Shown here: positions 26,532 to 35,809 of the stretch, in pieces
How the letters are laid out: each line of letters opens with the position of its first letter
Position numbering within the stretch: the first letter of the stretch is position 1
NCBI RefSeq assembly: GCF_001029285.1
Contig: NZ_LDZY01000005.1
Coordinates: 186,001 to 250,000, forward strand
Length of the DNA stretch: 64,000 nucleotides
Direction of reading: 5' to 3'
Origin: Desulfosporosinus acididurans
Lineage (GTDB): Bacteria; Bacillota; Desulfitobacteriia; Desulfitobacteriales; Desulfitobacteriaceae
Translations under genes and position numbers: made by a program
The notes under the pieces: generated by a model
Database searches by the model: none
Seen by the model: only the letters and a program-made list of their open reading frames with translations
Told to the model about the DNA's origin: nothing

Positions 26532-28309
26532 AAGATTACCTCCCCATTACTAAGCAGGACCGGATCCTGGGCCGATTCCAATTCCGGGTTTTCTTCCAGC
26601 CCTTTACCTTTTTTGCTGAAATGCTCCATCAAATAGCGTCCCAGGCTGTAGGCAGCCAACAGAATGACTAAACCAATCACAGACAAGGCACTTCCCTTTG
26701 ACCAGTGAGATTCACTAAAGTAATGCTGAATGGTTACCGAAAAGGTTGGATTCCCAGGCGGATAGAGCAGCATCGATGCCGGTAATTCGAAAATAATCTT
26801 TGTAAAAGTCATAAAAAAGGTGGAAATAGCTGTCCCAGCTACCAAGGGAAGAATAATTTTACGCAGGACAACGATTTCGCCGGCCCCTTGCACTCGAGCA
26901 GCCTTAATCAGATTGAGCGGCAGCTGACCCATAGCCCCTAACTGCAGTCTGATCGAGTAAGGCAAATAGGTTGCCATAAAAGCTAAACCGAGACAAATAG
27001 GCGTTCCATAAAGCACAAGGTTTAAGGGAATAAGCCAGACACCGTTCCAAGCAAAGACAAATGCTGCTGCAAGAACGATACCGGGAACAGCGATAACAGA
27101 CATGGTTAAAATATTGAGAAAGGAAGTGACAGCGGACTTTTTAAAGGACATCTGGTAAGCCAAGATTACACCTAAAATCATTGTCAGAACGGCCACGACA
27201 AGGGCATATTCCAGAGAACTTCCGAGAGCGTTTACCCCTGCACTGCCGATTTTAAGCGCTTTGCTGTAATTTTCGAAGGTCCAATTGCCAAAGCTTAGTC
27301 CATTGGCCCAAACTTTCCAAAGGGAAGCGATAACAGTGCTTCCAAGGGGGACGAGCAAACTAATACTCAAGATAAAGAACGAACCGGTAGTCAGCAGCAG
27401 ATTCTTCCTTTTCACAAAATTAACCGAATCCTTACGAGCTAAAACTGTGCTGTAGTCTTTTCTGCGCATCCAAAAAAACTGAAGCAGAATCGCTCCTGCC
27501 GAAATTATGATAACCAAAAAGGACAAACAGGCCGCTGCCGGATAATTTACGGGAGACTGGCCAAGTGAAACATAAATTTGATAAGGAAGCAGAGATAATT
27601 GAGTCTGGTCCATTAGGGCGGCAGGCAGTCCGAAATCACCGAAGGCCTCGGCAAAGGCAATAGAAGCCCCAGCAAGCAAAGACGGCGTCAGCAGGGGCAA
27701 AACAATTTTCCGAAAGACTTGGACACGGCTTCCGCCTGCCAAACGTCCGGCCTTAATTAAATCACTATTCACGTTTCTGATACCCTGCTGCATGCTGAAG
27801 TAGACATAGGGAAAATAGCTAAAACCCATAATCAAGATCACGCCCCAACGGGAGAAGAACCAAGAGGACCAGCCGTTAGACAGCTTCAGCAGCTGGGCAA
27901 GAATGCCGCCATCCTGCATAAACATTACCCAACCCTCCGCAACGATATAGGAAGGCAGGAAGAAAATTAACCAGACCAGAGCGTCTATAAAGCTGCGCAT
28001 AAAACCGGACTGTTCTTCTGCAGCAAAAGCGATTAAGGTCCCTATGATTGAAGCTGCCAGGGTTCCCGCGGCTCCAATAAAAATAGAGTTAAGCACTGCG
28101 TTAAGATTTTCCTTGTCAGTAAAGACTTCCTTCAAGGAGGCCAGGGAAGGCGCCAAACTCATATGCACACTGTACAGATTTGGAAAAACAATTTGTAATA
28201 AGAGAGCTAATATGGGGTAACCAATGAGGAGGGCAAGAAACGCCACACCTAAAATGTCGTACAATGACGTTCCCAGCTTTTTAAACTTAAGTTTAGTGAA
28301 TAATTGCAT
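26528..28309 (-). CDS. Iron(III)-type ABC permease, fused double-domain
   Basis: This permease of about 593 residues carries two binding-protein-dependent transport domains in one chain, as in FbpB/SfuB. Each half ends with an EAA-type loop (about AGRLAGGSRVQVFRKIVLPLL and AARVQGAGEIVVLRKIILPLV) that docks with the ATPase. About 12 membrane helices are seen. ATG 28309, overlapping the end of the binding-protein gene by 17 bases, is preferred to the TTG-like start at 28363 because it begins just before the first hydrophobic domain. Confidence 0.9.
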   Translation of the reverse strand: MQLFTKLKFKKLGTSLYDILGVAFLALLIGYPILALLLQIVFPNLYSVHMSLAPSLASLKEVFTDKENLNAVLNSIFIGAAGTLAASIIGTLIAFAAEEQSGFMRSFIDALVWLIFFLPSYIVAEGWVMFMQDGGILAQLLKLSNGWSSWFFSRWGVILIMGFSYFPYVYFSMQQGIRNVNSDLIKAGRLAGGSRVQVFRKIVLPLLTPSLLAGASIAFAEAFGDFGLPAALMDQTQLSLLPYQIYVSLGQSPVNYPAAACLSFLVIIISAGAILLQFFWMRRKDYSTVLARKDSVNFVKRKNLLLTTGSFFILSISLLVPLGSTVIASLWKVWANGLSFGNWTFENYSKALKIGSAGVNALGSSLEYALVVAVLTMILGVILAYQMSFKKSAVTSFLNILTMSVIAVPGIVLAAAFVFAWNGVWLIPLNLVLYGTPICLGLAFMATYLPYSIRLQLGAMGQLPLNLIKAARVQGAGEIVVLRKIILPLVAGTAISTFFMTFTKIIFELPASMLLYPPGNPTFSVTIQHYFSESHWSKGSALSVIGLVILLAAYSLGRYLMEHFSKKGKGLEENPELESAQDPVLLSNGEVIL

Positions 28310-29372
28310 CGTTAAACCACTTCTTAATATCATTTTCATTCTGCGCAGATTTGACAGGATCAACCTTTAGCCAATTGATACCATCGCTCTGACGGAGAGA
28401 ACTGCCCTCAACGCCGTTTATGATAGGATTAAAATAGGAGTCACCGCCGCCATTCTTAGGATCAAGCATAACTTTTTGTCCTTCGGGTGAAAGGACAAAT
28501 TCTACAAATTGTTTAGCGGTTTGCGCATTGGGAGCTTTTTTGTTTATAGCAATGACGCCGGGTAATGTGAACACTCCGGAAGAGGGATAAATAATATCAA
28601 TGGGATTGCCATCTGCTTTCGCTGCAACCAAAGCTGAGTCCTGAATTGTTACAGCCTTTACCTGCCCATTCAATAACGATTTAATTTCCACATCATTAGT
28701 TTCCCCCACTTTCATGCCGTTGCCTTTCAATGAGGTGAAAAACTGTTTCCCCTGGGTATCGCCCATCAGATTAAGCATACCCGCGACATAAGGAAAAGTA
28801 GGTCCTGAAACACTGGGGTTATTCATAGCCAGAGCATTCTTAAAGGTTGGCTTAAGAAGATCGTTCCAATCCTTCGGATACTCTGAACGAGGCAGCAGCT
28901 TTGAATTAACACCGATGGCTGCCGCAGCTGTGACACCTGTCGGATAGTAAGCTTTATCGGCAGGAACCAGTGATTGCCCAAGCTGTGTTAAATTAGAAGC
29001 ATCCTTTGGTGCCCAGCCCTGCATAAGCAAACCCTCGTTATCTAAGGCCTGCATGGTGGCGTCACCGTCGAACCAGGCTACATCCCAGTGAGAGTTGGAC
29101 TTCTCCGCTTCAATTTTAGCTGCCAAAGGTCCGGTCGACATGTCGACAAGCTGAACTTTGATGCCGGTTTTAGCCTGAAATGCCTTAGCCATAGCATCAT
29201 CGTAACCCTGGGCCGAGTAAAATACGAGTTGTTTAGGTGAAGCAGATGCTGTATTGGTAAGCGAAGTGCCGGCGGATACCTTGGAAGAAGTACCACAGCC
29301 TGTCAGTACGCTGCCTAATACCGCAATAGACATCAGTACGATAGACAGTTTTTTGTAACTATATCGATTCAT
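28293..29372 (-). CDS. Iron(III)-type ABC substrate-binding lipoprotein
   Basis: This 359-residue lipoprotein has a lipobox LTGC with C26 after a signal peptide. The mature part is a type II periplasmic-binding fold (LVFYSAQGYDDAMAKAFQAKTGIKVQLVDMSTG, then WDVAWFDGDATM) of the ferric iron/2-aminoethylphosphonate family. It would capture the substrate outside the membrane and pass it to the permease. It is the first gene of the operon, behind a promoter flanked by two TGTAAC/GTTACA-type sites. Confidence 0.9.
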   Translation of the reverse strand: MNRYSYKKLSIVLMSIAVLGSVLTGCGTSSKVSAGTSLTNTASASPKQLVFYSAQGYDDAMAKAFQAKTGIKVQLVDMSTGPLAAKIEAEKSNSHWDVAWFDGDATMQALDNEGLLMQGWAPKDASNLTQLGQSLVPADKAYYPTGVTAAAAIGVNSKLLPRSEYPKDWNDLLKPTFKNALAMNNPSVSGPTFPYVAGMLNLMGDTQGKQFFTSLKGNGMKVGETNDVEIKSLLNGQVKAVTIQDSALVAAKADGNPIDIIYPSSGVFTLPGVIAINKKAPNAQTAKQFVEFVLSPEGQKVMLDPKNGGGDSYFNPIINGVEGSSLRQSDGINWLKVDPVKSAQNENDIKKWFNDAIIH

Positions 29373-29534
29373 AGTTCTAACCTTCCTTTCAGTTATTATG
29401 AAATAATTGCGCTGAATTGTGGCTAATATTATCTATTCTTAGTCATGGTCCATAAATAGTTATGTAATGATTCTTTAAGCACAGAAATCATTTATAAGTT
29501 ACATAGGCACTCCTTCTTTTAACGCTTTTTAGAA

Positions 29535-29582
29535 ATGTAATACCAGTTACATGGATTATAGTTTAATGTGACAGGCGTTACA
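29535..29582 (-). promoter_or_regulatory. Promoter of the ABC operon with two TGTAAC-type operators
   Basis: On the minus strand TTGTAA (29579-29584) and TATAAT (29555-29560) are 18 bases apart. Site B, TGTAAC-gcct-GTCACA (29567-29582), covers the -35 region. Site A, ATGTAA-ctggta-TTACAT (29535-29552), covers the transcription start. Both match the core of the palindrome at 25346-25387, so one repressor probably controls both places. Confidence 0.65.
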
Positions 29583-29669
29583 ATTCATTTTCTGTAAACT
29601 GAATGTTAAATTTAGGTAAATACCTCAATGTAATTCACTGCTAAAAATTTCTTTGTTCATTCTCAGTAA

Positions 29670-30050
29670 ATCCTCAGCTTTGCCTCTGCCTATAGTTTTC
29701 CGGATGCTTTAGGTGTTGCTTCAATTGCTGCCAGCAAGGTCTGGCCTTTCCTTTTAAGCGGACCGAACCGGCTGCCTCAGAGTGTGAAGGATTTCGTCAC
29801 ATCAGATCAACCATCCAACATTTATATTGTCGACGGAACATTTGTCTTGCATGATGCCATTCAAACGGAACTGCAAACTACTGCACCTACCGCTCAAATC
29901 CAAAGATTTGGCTGACAGGATCGCTTTGGGACATTATCACAGATTTTGTATAAATTTCACCCAAATCCGTCGCAGATCTATTTAGCTAATGGTTTTGATT
30001 TTGCCGATGCCCTTTCCGGCAGTACTATACAGATCCCAATCAGCAACTAA
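29670..30050 (+). pseudogene. Remnant of a CWB2 cell-wall-binding protein
   Basis: The plus strand reads AYSFPDALGVASIAASKVWP, then NIYIVDGTFVLHDAIQTEL, then QRFG, a TGA (29913-29915), DRFGTLSQI and YLANGFDFADALSG. These are the PDALA, IYIVGG and RxGGxDRxxT marks of CWB2 repeats. It is truncated at both ends and interrupted, so it is dead. It runs opposite to its neighbours. The bases 29373-29534 and 29583-29669 show no gene. Confidence 0.8.
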
Positions 30051-30111
30051 CCCGACGTATTCAAGGGGCAATGCGTTAATCTATAATCTGCACTTTCTTA
30101 AGCACTGAGAA

Positions 30112-30145
30112 AAACAGCCTTGGTTCATAAGGACCAAGGCTGTTT
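30112..30145 (+). terminator. Terminator after the CWB2 remnant
   Basis: AAACAGCCTTGG and CCAAGGCTGTTT form a perfect 12-pair stem with a 10-base loop. It lies about 60 bases after the remnant's last stop, on the plus strand. Confidence 0.65.
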
Positions 30146-30194
30146 GATGACTCGTCTTCAGTTTTAGTACAGTGTATATTTTTGTCCTCGTTAG

Positions 30195-30247
30195 AAAAGG
30201 CCAAAAGAAAAATGAACTCCGAAAGTCCTTTCTCCTTTTGGCCTTTT
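30195..30247 (-). terminator. Terminator of the ChrB-like gene
   Basis: AAAAGGCCAAAAG and CTTTTGGCCTTTT form a perfect 13-pair stem, beginning 43 bases after the ChrB-like stop. The stem itself supplies the T-rich 3' side on the minus strand. Confidence 0.65.
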
Positions 30248-30289
30248 ATAAATTTGCAAAACAAGGCAGCGTTATAACATCATTAATTT

Positions 30290-30853
30290 TCAGTCTTTAA
30301 AGATCTTTATCTCTGGCGGCGGGTCGTTCTTTTCATTTTCAAAGGTTTTACTGCTAAAATCCTCAAAGCACTTCCGACATTCTTCAAGTTTCTTTTCTGT
30401 TGCTTCGCGCAAAGGCGAGAAAAATACATCTCTTAATTTTACTTTTTCAAACCATGATAGAAGCTTTTCCAGTTCTTCCTCATTCTCTTCGGCTTCGGCA
30501 AAGGTAAAATTTTTCCGCTCGAGTTCTTTATTAATTTCAGCAAAATAATCATTGCATTTATCAATGATTTCCTCATATTCGATTTCTCTTGCTTTATTAA
30601 AGCGGGAGATCATAGCCTTTTCATAGCTTTCTTCCATAGCTATGGTCTGCATCAAGAGAACTTCTCCATGATTCTCGCTGATATTTGAAGCTACCGTTGA
30701 CAAAGCCGAATAATTCTCATCGTTAAAGGGCAGCAGCCATAACGATTGGTGAATATTAACAGCTCCCAACTTTTTCAGACTTCGCCAAGTGCCTACTCTT
30801 AACCTTGATGGCTCTGACGGCAAATTGTAACTCATGATAAGCCATTTCAGCAA
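30290..30853 (-). CDS. ChrB N-terminal-domain protein
   Basis: This 187-residue protein matches the N-terminal domain of ChrB, the regulator linked to chromate resistance (WLIMSYNLPSEPSRLRVGTWRSLKKLGAVNIHQSLWLLP). The helical remainder ends in an acidic tail. There is no ChrA transporter nearby, so a link to chromate is only by family. TTG 30853 is preceded by AGGAGG at 8 bases and is a convincing start. Confidence 0.8.
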   Translation of the reverse strand: MLKWLIMSYNLPSEPSRLRVGTWRSLKKLGAVNIHQSLWLLPFNDENYSALSTVASNISENHGEVLLMQTIAMEESYEKAMISRFNKAREIEYEEIIDKCNDYFAEINKELERKNFTFAEAEENEEELEKLLSWFEKVKLRDVFFSPLREATEKKLEECRKCFEDFSSKTFENEKNDPPPEIKIFKD

Positions 30854-31074
30854 AATATCACCCTCCTGAACCGCTTTGTCACTTCTTTACCAAAAGAAAT
30901 TCTGCGGTATAGTTCATCATCCGGTCGTTATTAGTTTCATTTCGTCACCTGGTAACTTTTCGCTCATTTCTGCCTTTCTTAATGTTCTACAAGTTTTACC
31001 GATTTCCTTTTATCATTTAATCCTATCAGAGGGTTCAATTTCTGTCCAATATCCCTTTAGGAATCCATAGATCA

Positions 31075-31261
31075 GTGAACTTGTTCAGCTAAAGCTGAAC
31101 ATTGGGGCTTCAGATACAAAAATGTCCAGTGGACATTTTTGCCGAGCCGCCTTTCCCAATACGAATACTTTGCGGCGAAGGAGGACTCTACCACACCTGA
31201 AGTTAACGAAAGACCCACCCCACTTAAATTATACAAGTGGGGGTCATAAAAACCGGATAAA
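31075..31261 (+). ncRNA. Structured repeat element, copy 2 (HEARO/IS605-like)
   Basis: This matches 7740-7922 throughout. It has the GTTCAGC/GCTGAAC hairpin (31083-31100), the 11-pair AGT-loop hairpin (31117-31141, carrying the A-T pair that compensates the T-A pair of copy 1), the GCCGC/GCGGC stem, and the terminal CCCCACTT/AAGTGGGG hairpin (31218-31242). As in copy 1, a plus-strand gene follows. The other bases of 30854-31383 show no gene. Confidence 0.55.
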
Positions 31262-31383
31262 CTCAAGCACTTAAAAATTTGAAAGTTTCATTTTAATGTC
31301 TTATTTTTAATCATTCTTTAATATAGGTGACTCATTTGACGGACATATTAACTTCATCTGAACTACCCAAGGAGGAATTGTTC

Positions 31384-32595
31384 TTGAACTTAATAAATTC
31401 CGATGAAACTTATTTGATTGGATTGACGCCCAAACAAAAAATAGCACTCTTCTTTTCAACCCTCTTTGTATTTGCTAATATTTATAGTCCACAGCCAATT
31501 CTTCCCTCTTTGACACGAGTCTATAATCAAACTCCTCAAACAGTCAGTTTGATAATATCTTTGCCCTTAATTTTAATTGCTTTATTTTCTCTTATGTACG
31601 GATGTATTTCAGACCGATATGGACGATGGACAGTTATGCGTTGGAGTACTATAGGATTAATCATTCCTACTCTCCTATTAACTATAGCTCCAAATTTCAG
31701 CGTTTTACTCCTTTTACGCGCATTGCAGGGGCTTTTATTGCCCGGATATATGACAACGGTTGTTTCATATGTCAATGATATTTTTCTGCCAACGGAACGG
31801 GGTGCAGGTATGGGGATTTTCGCTGCTGCATCAGCAATAGCGGGACCGCTCGGGAGAATCGAGATAGGTACGTTTAGTCAATTCTTAGATTGGAAAGCCG
31901 GTTTCTTCAGTGCCGCTTTCGATACGTTAATAGCGTGGATTCTCATTGACAGAGTCTTGCCCAACGAAATAAATCCAGCAGCAAATGTCTCCTTAGTTGT
32001 CAGGGACTCGTCTCCCAAAGAAAACTTCAAAATTACTCTTAACTCCTTTTATGATCACCTGCGTAACCGGCATTTGGCGGGAGCTTATATAGTAGGAGCT
32101 GCAATGCATGCCAGTTTTATAAGTGTGTTAACGTATTTGCCATTTAGGCTGAGCAGAGCACCCTACTGCCTAAACCCCTCACAAATAAGTCTCGTCTATG
32201 TGCTTTATCTACTGGGAGCAGTCGCAGCTCCGCAAGCCGGTCGTTTATCCGATTCCATTGGGCGGCGTTTCGTTCTCGCTTTAGCACTATCTCTAATGCT
32301 CATAGGGCTATGGATAACGATTTCATCATCCCTAATCCTTATCCTTTTCGGAATCACCCTGACAATTTTGGGACTTTTTTCGATACAATCTACGGCTACT
32401 TCATTAATTGGGGATTGGGCCAACAAAAACCGAGGAACAGCAATATCCTTGTACACATTCTTTTATTATATCGGTGCTGGGATAGGAACTTCTGTCAATG
32501 CTATTATTTGGATTCAAGCATCTTGGACCGGTATCATTGTCGTCTGTATCTTTTCTCTATTAATAGCTCTCCTGTCCGTTGCTTTTCTTTGTTAA
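31384..32595 (+). CDS. MFS transporter
   Basis: This protein of about 403 residues has 12 hydrophobic helices. The conserved MFS loop between helices 2 and 3 reads GCISDRYGRWTVM, repeated in the second half as GRLSDSIGRRFVL. It resembles the YnfM/arabinose-efflux type of drug or metabolite exporter. TTG 31384 is chosen because a strong AAGGAGG ends 8 bases before it; the GTG at 31327 has no such site. The substrate is unknown. Confidence 0.85.
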   Translation: MNLINSDETYLIGLTPKQKIALFFSTLFVFANIYSPQPILPSLTRVYNQTPQTVSLIISLPLILIALFSLMYGCISDRYGRWTVMRWSTIGLIIPTLLLTIAPNFSVLLLLRALQGLLLPGYMTTVVSYVNDIFLPTERGAGMGIFAAASAIAGPLGRIEIGTFSQFLDWKAGFFSAAFDTLIAWILIDRVLPNEINPAANVSLVVRDSSPKENFKITLNSFYDHLRNRHLAGAYIVGAAMHASFISVLTYLPFRLSRAPYCLNPSQISLVYVLYLLGAVAAPQAGRLSDSIGRRFVLALALSLMLIGLWITISSSLILILFGITLTILGLFSIQSTATSLIGDWANKNRGTAISLYTFFYYIGAGIGTSVNAIIWIQASWTGIIVVCIFSLLIALLSVAFLC

Positions 32596-32674
32596 AACCT
32601 CTGTTGCTCAAAAAGGACAAGTGGTAAAAATCAACGTGCTCCGGAACCGATATTAACATACTTTTACTTACTAC

Positions 32675-35600
32675 TTAACCTGTTACAATCTGATTTGCCT
32701 CCACTTCGGAGCTAGCCTTTTTGTACGGAAAACGATGTAAACGTTCACGAAAATCATGTATGATTGTATACATGACCGGTACGAGAACCAATGTAACCAG
32801 AGTAGAAATTGTCAGCCCAAAGACAACAACAGTTGCCATGGGGGCTTGCGCTTCGGCGCCATCGCCATGGCCCAGCATTACAGGTAACATAGCCATTACA
32901 GTAGTGCATGTAGTCATTAAAATCGGGCGCAAACGAATCGGTCCAGCCTCGCAAAGAGCTTCCTTAACAGATAACCCTTTTTGGCGTAGTTGATTGGTAT
33001 AATCAACGAGGACAATCGCATTATTTACTACTATACCTATTAACATAATGATCCCAATCAAGGAGTTCATGCTTAGGGTTTGTTTCATTACCAGTAAACC
33101 TAACATGACTCCCACAAAAGTTGGCGGCAGAGAAAACATAATAATGAAAGGGCTAATAAGGGATTCGAACTGCCCAGCCATCACCATGAACATCAATATG
33201 ATGGACAATGGCATTGCCATACCGAGACTTTTAAAGGATGAGGCCATATCAAGGGACTGTCCTCCAAAAGACCAGCTGTAACCAGAGGGAAAGCTTATTT
33301 GGTCCAATTTAGCTTGAATATCATTTTGCACTTCCCCAATTGTTCGACCATAAATATCTCCCGACACCGTTATCTGGTTCATCTGGTTTACCCTCTCAAT
33401 GGTTGCAGGGCCGACGCCCGGCTTTACCGTTGCTACCGCAGTGAGAGGCACTTGCTGATTTCCTGAACCCAATAACATAATATCGTTGACATGGGAGAAA
33501 TCACGGGTATATCCTTCGGACATTTGAACCACAACGTCAACGGCCGTAGATCCTGCTATATAGCTGGTGGCCTTGGTTCCGCCATAATCTGCCCGCAGAG
33601 TATTTAAGATTTGAGCTATTGTTATACCGTAATAACCTGCTTTTTGACGGTCGATGTTAATATCATATTCCGGCGAAGTCTTTGATGCACCATTTAAGAC
33701 ATTTCTTGTACCAGACACCTGACTGACTTGATTAACAACTAAATCCCCAAGTTTATTTAAAACATTTAAATCATTACCTTTAATATCAATATCGACGCCT
33801 GAACCGCTTGACCGACCAATCGTTTGTTGAGTGGCACGCATTGAAATTTGAGCTCCTGGGATATTCGCTACTTGCTTGCGCAAATCTTCGATGATAGTAA
33901 AGACACTGCGTTGACGTTGGGCTAGTGGCTTGAGGTTAACTTTAATACTTGCTGTATTTGTTGATGCCGAACTAAAAGTTCCGCCACCGCTTCCTACAAC
34001 AGTGTACATAGTATCTGTTTCAGGCATTTTCATAATTGAATTTTCAACTTGACTTGTTACCTTGTTAGTTACGTCCAAGTTGGTTCCCTGAGTCAGATTT
34101 ATATTAACAGAATACATGCCTTGGTCTAAACTTGGTGTCAACTCAAAACCAATAAGGGGATAAATCGCTAGACTGCCAGCGAGGAGTAAAACTGTAGCTA
34201 TCAAAACTGTTTTACGATGATTTAGCGACCAGCGCAATAGTCTTGCATAAACGAGTTTCAACTTATTAATACTGGCTGAAAAAACATATGCTGGGTTCCA
34301 TCGACTTCCTTTCCCCTCGTTGACAGCAAATCCTTTGCCTCTCATCAACTTGGCTGATAACATGGGTACTAGGGTAAGAGCACCAAAAAGCGCCGCTATA
34401 TGAGAGAAAATAACCGCTAAGGCCATAGGCATAAACATCTGAGATGCTAACCCCTGGATAAAAATTACAGGTGTGAAAACACTGATTTGAGCAAGAGCAC
34501 TGGCCATTACAGCCGTACCTACTTCCCCCGTACCCAGCTTAGCTGCTTCATTCGGACCATAGCCAGACTCCCTATAGCGGAATATACTCTCAATAACAAC
34601 AACCGCAAAGTCCACTAACGAACCTAACCCCACAGACAAACCACCTAGAGATATTGTATTGATCGTCTGGTGGGCAAAATAAAGAGCAGCAAAGGTGGAA
34701 ACTACGGCTATCGGAATCACAATTCCAATTACAACAGTTGTGCGGATCTTTCTCAAAAACAACCATAAGATGACAAGGGCGAACAATCCTCCCCATAAAG
34801 TATGGTCAATCACCGTATTGATGGACTGCTTAATAAAAACAGCCTGATCACTGACAACCGTCAGTTTTATCCCCATGGGCAGGCTATTATTAATAGCAGG
34901 CAAAACCTTTTGTAAAGCATCTGAAACTTGAACTGTATTACCTCCCGATACCTTCATGACATCGAGGGATACACAAGGAACCCCATTCAAGATAGATTGC
35001 GAAGTTTCGTCTGCATAAGCATCTTTAACCTGAGCCACATCCGAAATCTTAATCGTGCCGCCCGAAGGAAGGTGAACCGGCACGTTAAGCACGTCTCCAG
35101 GAGTAATAAATTGACCGTTAACATGCAGGTTAATCGTCTGATTCCCCTTATTAACCACTCCCGCATCGGATTGCATATTATCGTTTTGCAATGCGGAAAT
35201 AACCGAAGTTGCTGCCAGATTATAAGTATACAATTTGTTCGGATCAACAATAACCTGAATTTGACGAGTCTTTCCACCGTTTACGTTCACAGCTGAAACA
35301 CCATTCACCTGCTGCACTTCCGGCGATACTACGTCATTTGCGAGCTGATTTAATTGTTCCACATCGACATTTTTGCCGGACAAGGCAAGGCTAATAATTG
35401 GCTGGCTATTAGGATCAACCTTCATGAGTGAAGGCACGCCCGCATCTGTAGGCAGCCTCTTGGCAACCTGATTCAATTTGTCACGCATATTGGCAACAGC
35501 CTGATCCAAATCTGCCCCATAGTTGAAATGCAGGATGACGGTAGATTGTCCACTGCGGGATCTGGAGTCTACTTCAGATACATCGGATACCGTGCTCATA

Positions 35601-35809
35601 GCAGACTCTAAAGGTTGTGTAAGCTGCTGCTCAACAACTGAAGGAGAATAACCAGGCCAGGAAACAGATACAATGGCGACTGGTATGTCCATATTAGGGT
35701 ACAGATCGACAGGTAATAATGGAAGAGTTATTGCACCCAGTAAGACCAACACCACGATAAGCATAGATATCAGGACGGGTCGATCGACTGAAAGATTCGC
35801 AATTCTCAT
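32675..35809 (-). CDS. RND-family efflux transporter
   Basis: This 1044-residue pump has the AcrB/HAE1 pattern: an N-terminal membrane helix, two large extracytoplasmic porter regions and two blocks of membrane helices. Blocks such as GGLSVGLGSLVDFAVVVIES and GIIMLIGIVVNNAIVLVDY are typical of proton-driven exporters. In Firmicutes such pumps work without an outer-membrane channel. It overlaps the adaptor gene by 4 bases (ATGA) and forms a two-gene operon with it. The substrate cannot be inferred. Confidence 0.93.
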   Translation of the reverse strand: MRIANLSVDRPVLISMLIVVLVLLGAITLPLLPVDLYPNMDIPVAIVSVSWPGYSPSVVEQQLTQPLESAMSTVSDVSEVDSRSRSGQSTVILHFNYGADLDQAVANMRDKLNQVAKRLPTDAGVPSLMKVDPNSQPIISLALSGKNVDVEQLNQLANDVVSPEVQQVNGVSAVNVNGGKTRQIQVIVDPNKLYTYNLAATSVISALQNDNMQSDAGVVNKGNQTINLHVNGQFITPGDVLNVPVHLPSGGTIKISDVAQVKDAYADETSQSILNGVPCVSLDVMKVSGGNTVQVSDALQKVLPAINNSLPMGIKLTVVSDQAVFIKQSINTVIDHTLWGGLFALVILWLFLRKIRTTVVIGIVIPIAVVSTFAALYFAHQTINTISLGGLSVGLGSLVDFAVVVIESIFRYRESGYGPNEAAKLGTGEVGTAVMASALAQISVFTPVIFIQGLASQMFMPMALAVIFSHIAALFGALTLVPMLSAKLMRGKGFAVNEGKGSRWNPAYVFSASINKLKLVYARLLRWSLNHRKTVLIATVLLLAGSLAIYPLIGFELTPSLDQGMYSVNINLTQGTNLDVTNKVTSQVENSIMKMPETDTMYTVVGSGGGTFSSASTNTASIKVNLKPLAQRQRSVFTIIEDLRKQVANIPGAQISMRATQQTIGRSSGSGVDIDIKGNDLNVLNKLGDLVVNQVSQVSGTRNVLNGASKTSPEYDINIDRQKAGYYGITIAQILNTLRADYGGTKATSYIAGSTAVDVVVQMSEGYTRDFSHVNDIMLLGSGNQQVPLTAVATVKPGVGPATIERVNQMNQITVSGDIYGRTIGEVQNDIQAKLDQISFPSGYSWSFGGQSLDMASSFKSLGMAMPLSIILMFMVMAGQFESLISPFIIMFSLPPTFVGVMLGLLVMKQTLSMNSLIGIIMLIGIVVNNAIVLVDYTNQLRQKGLSVKEALCEAGPIRLRPILMTTCTTVMAMLPVMLGHGDGAEAQAPMATVVVFGLTISTLVTLVLVPVMYTIIHDFRERLHRFPYKKASSEVEANQIVTG

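Noticed and set aside
30076-30264. 62-codon minus-strand open frame
   Set aside because: It is made almost entirely of two terminator hairpins and has no convincing start signal.
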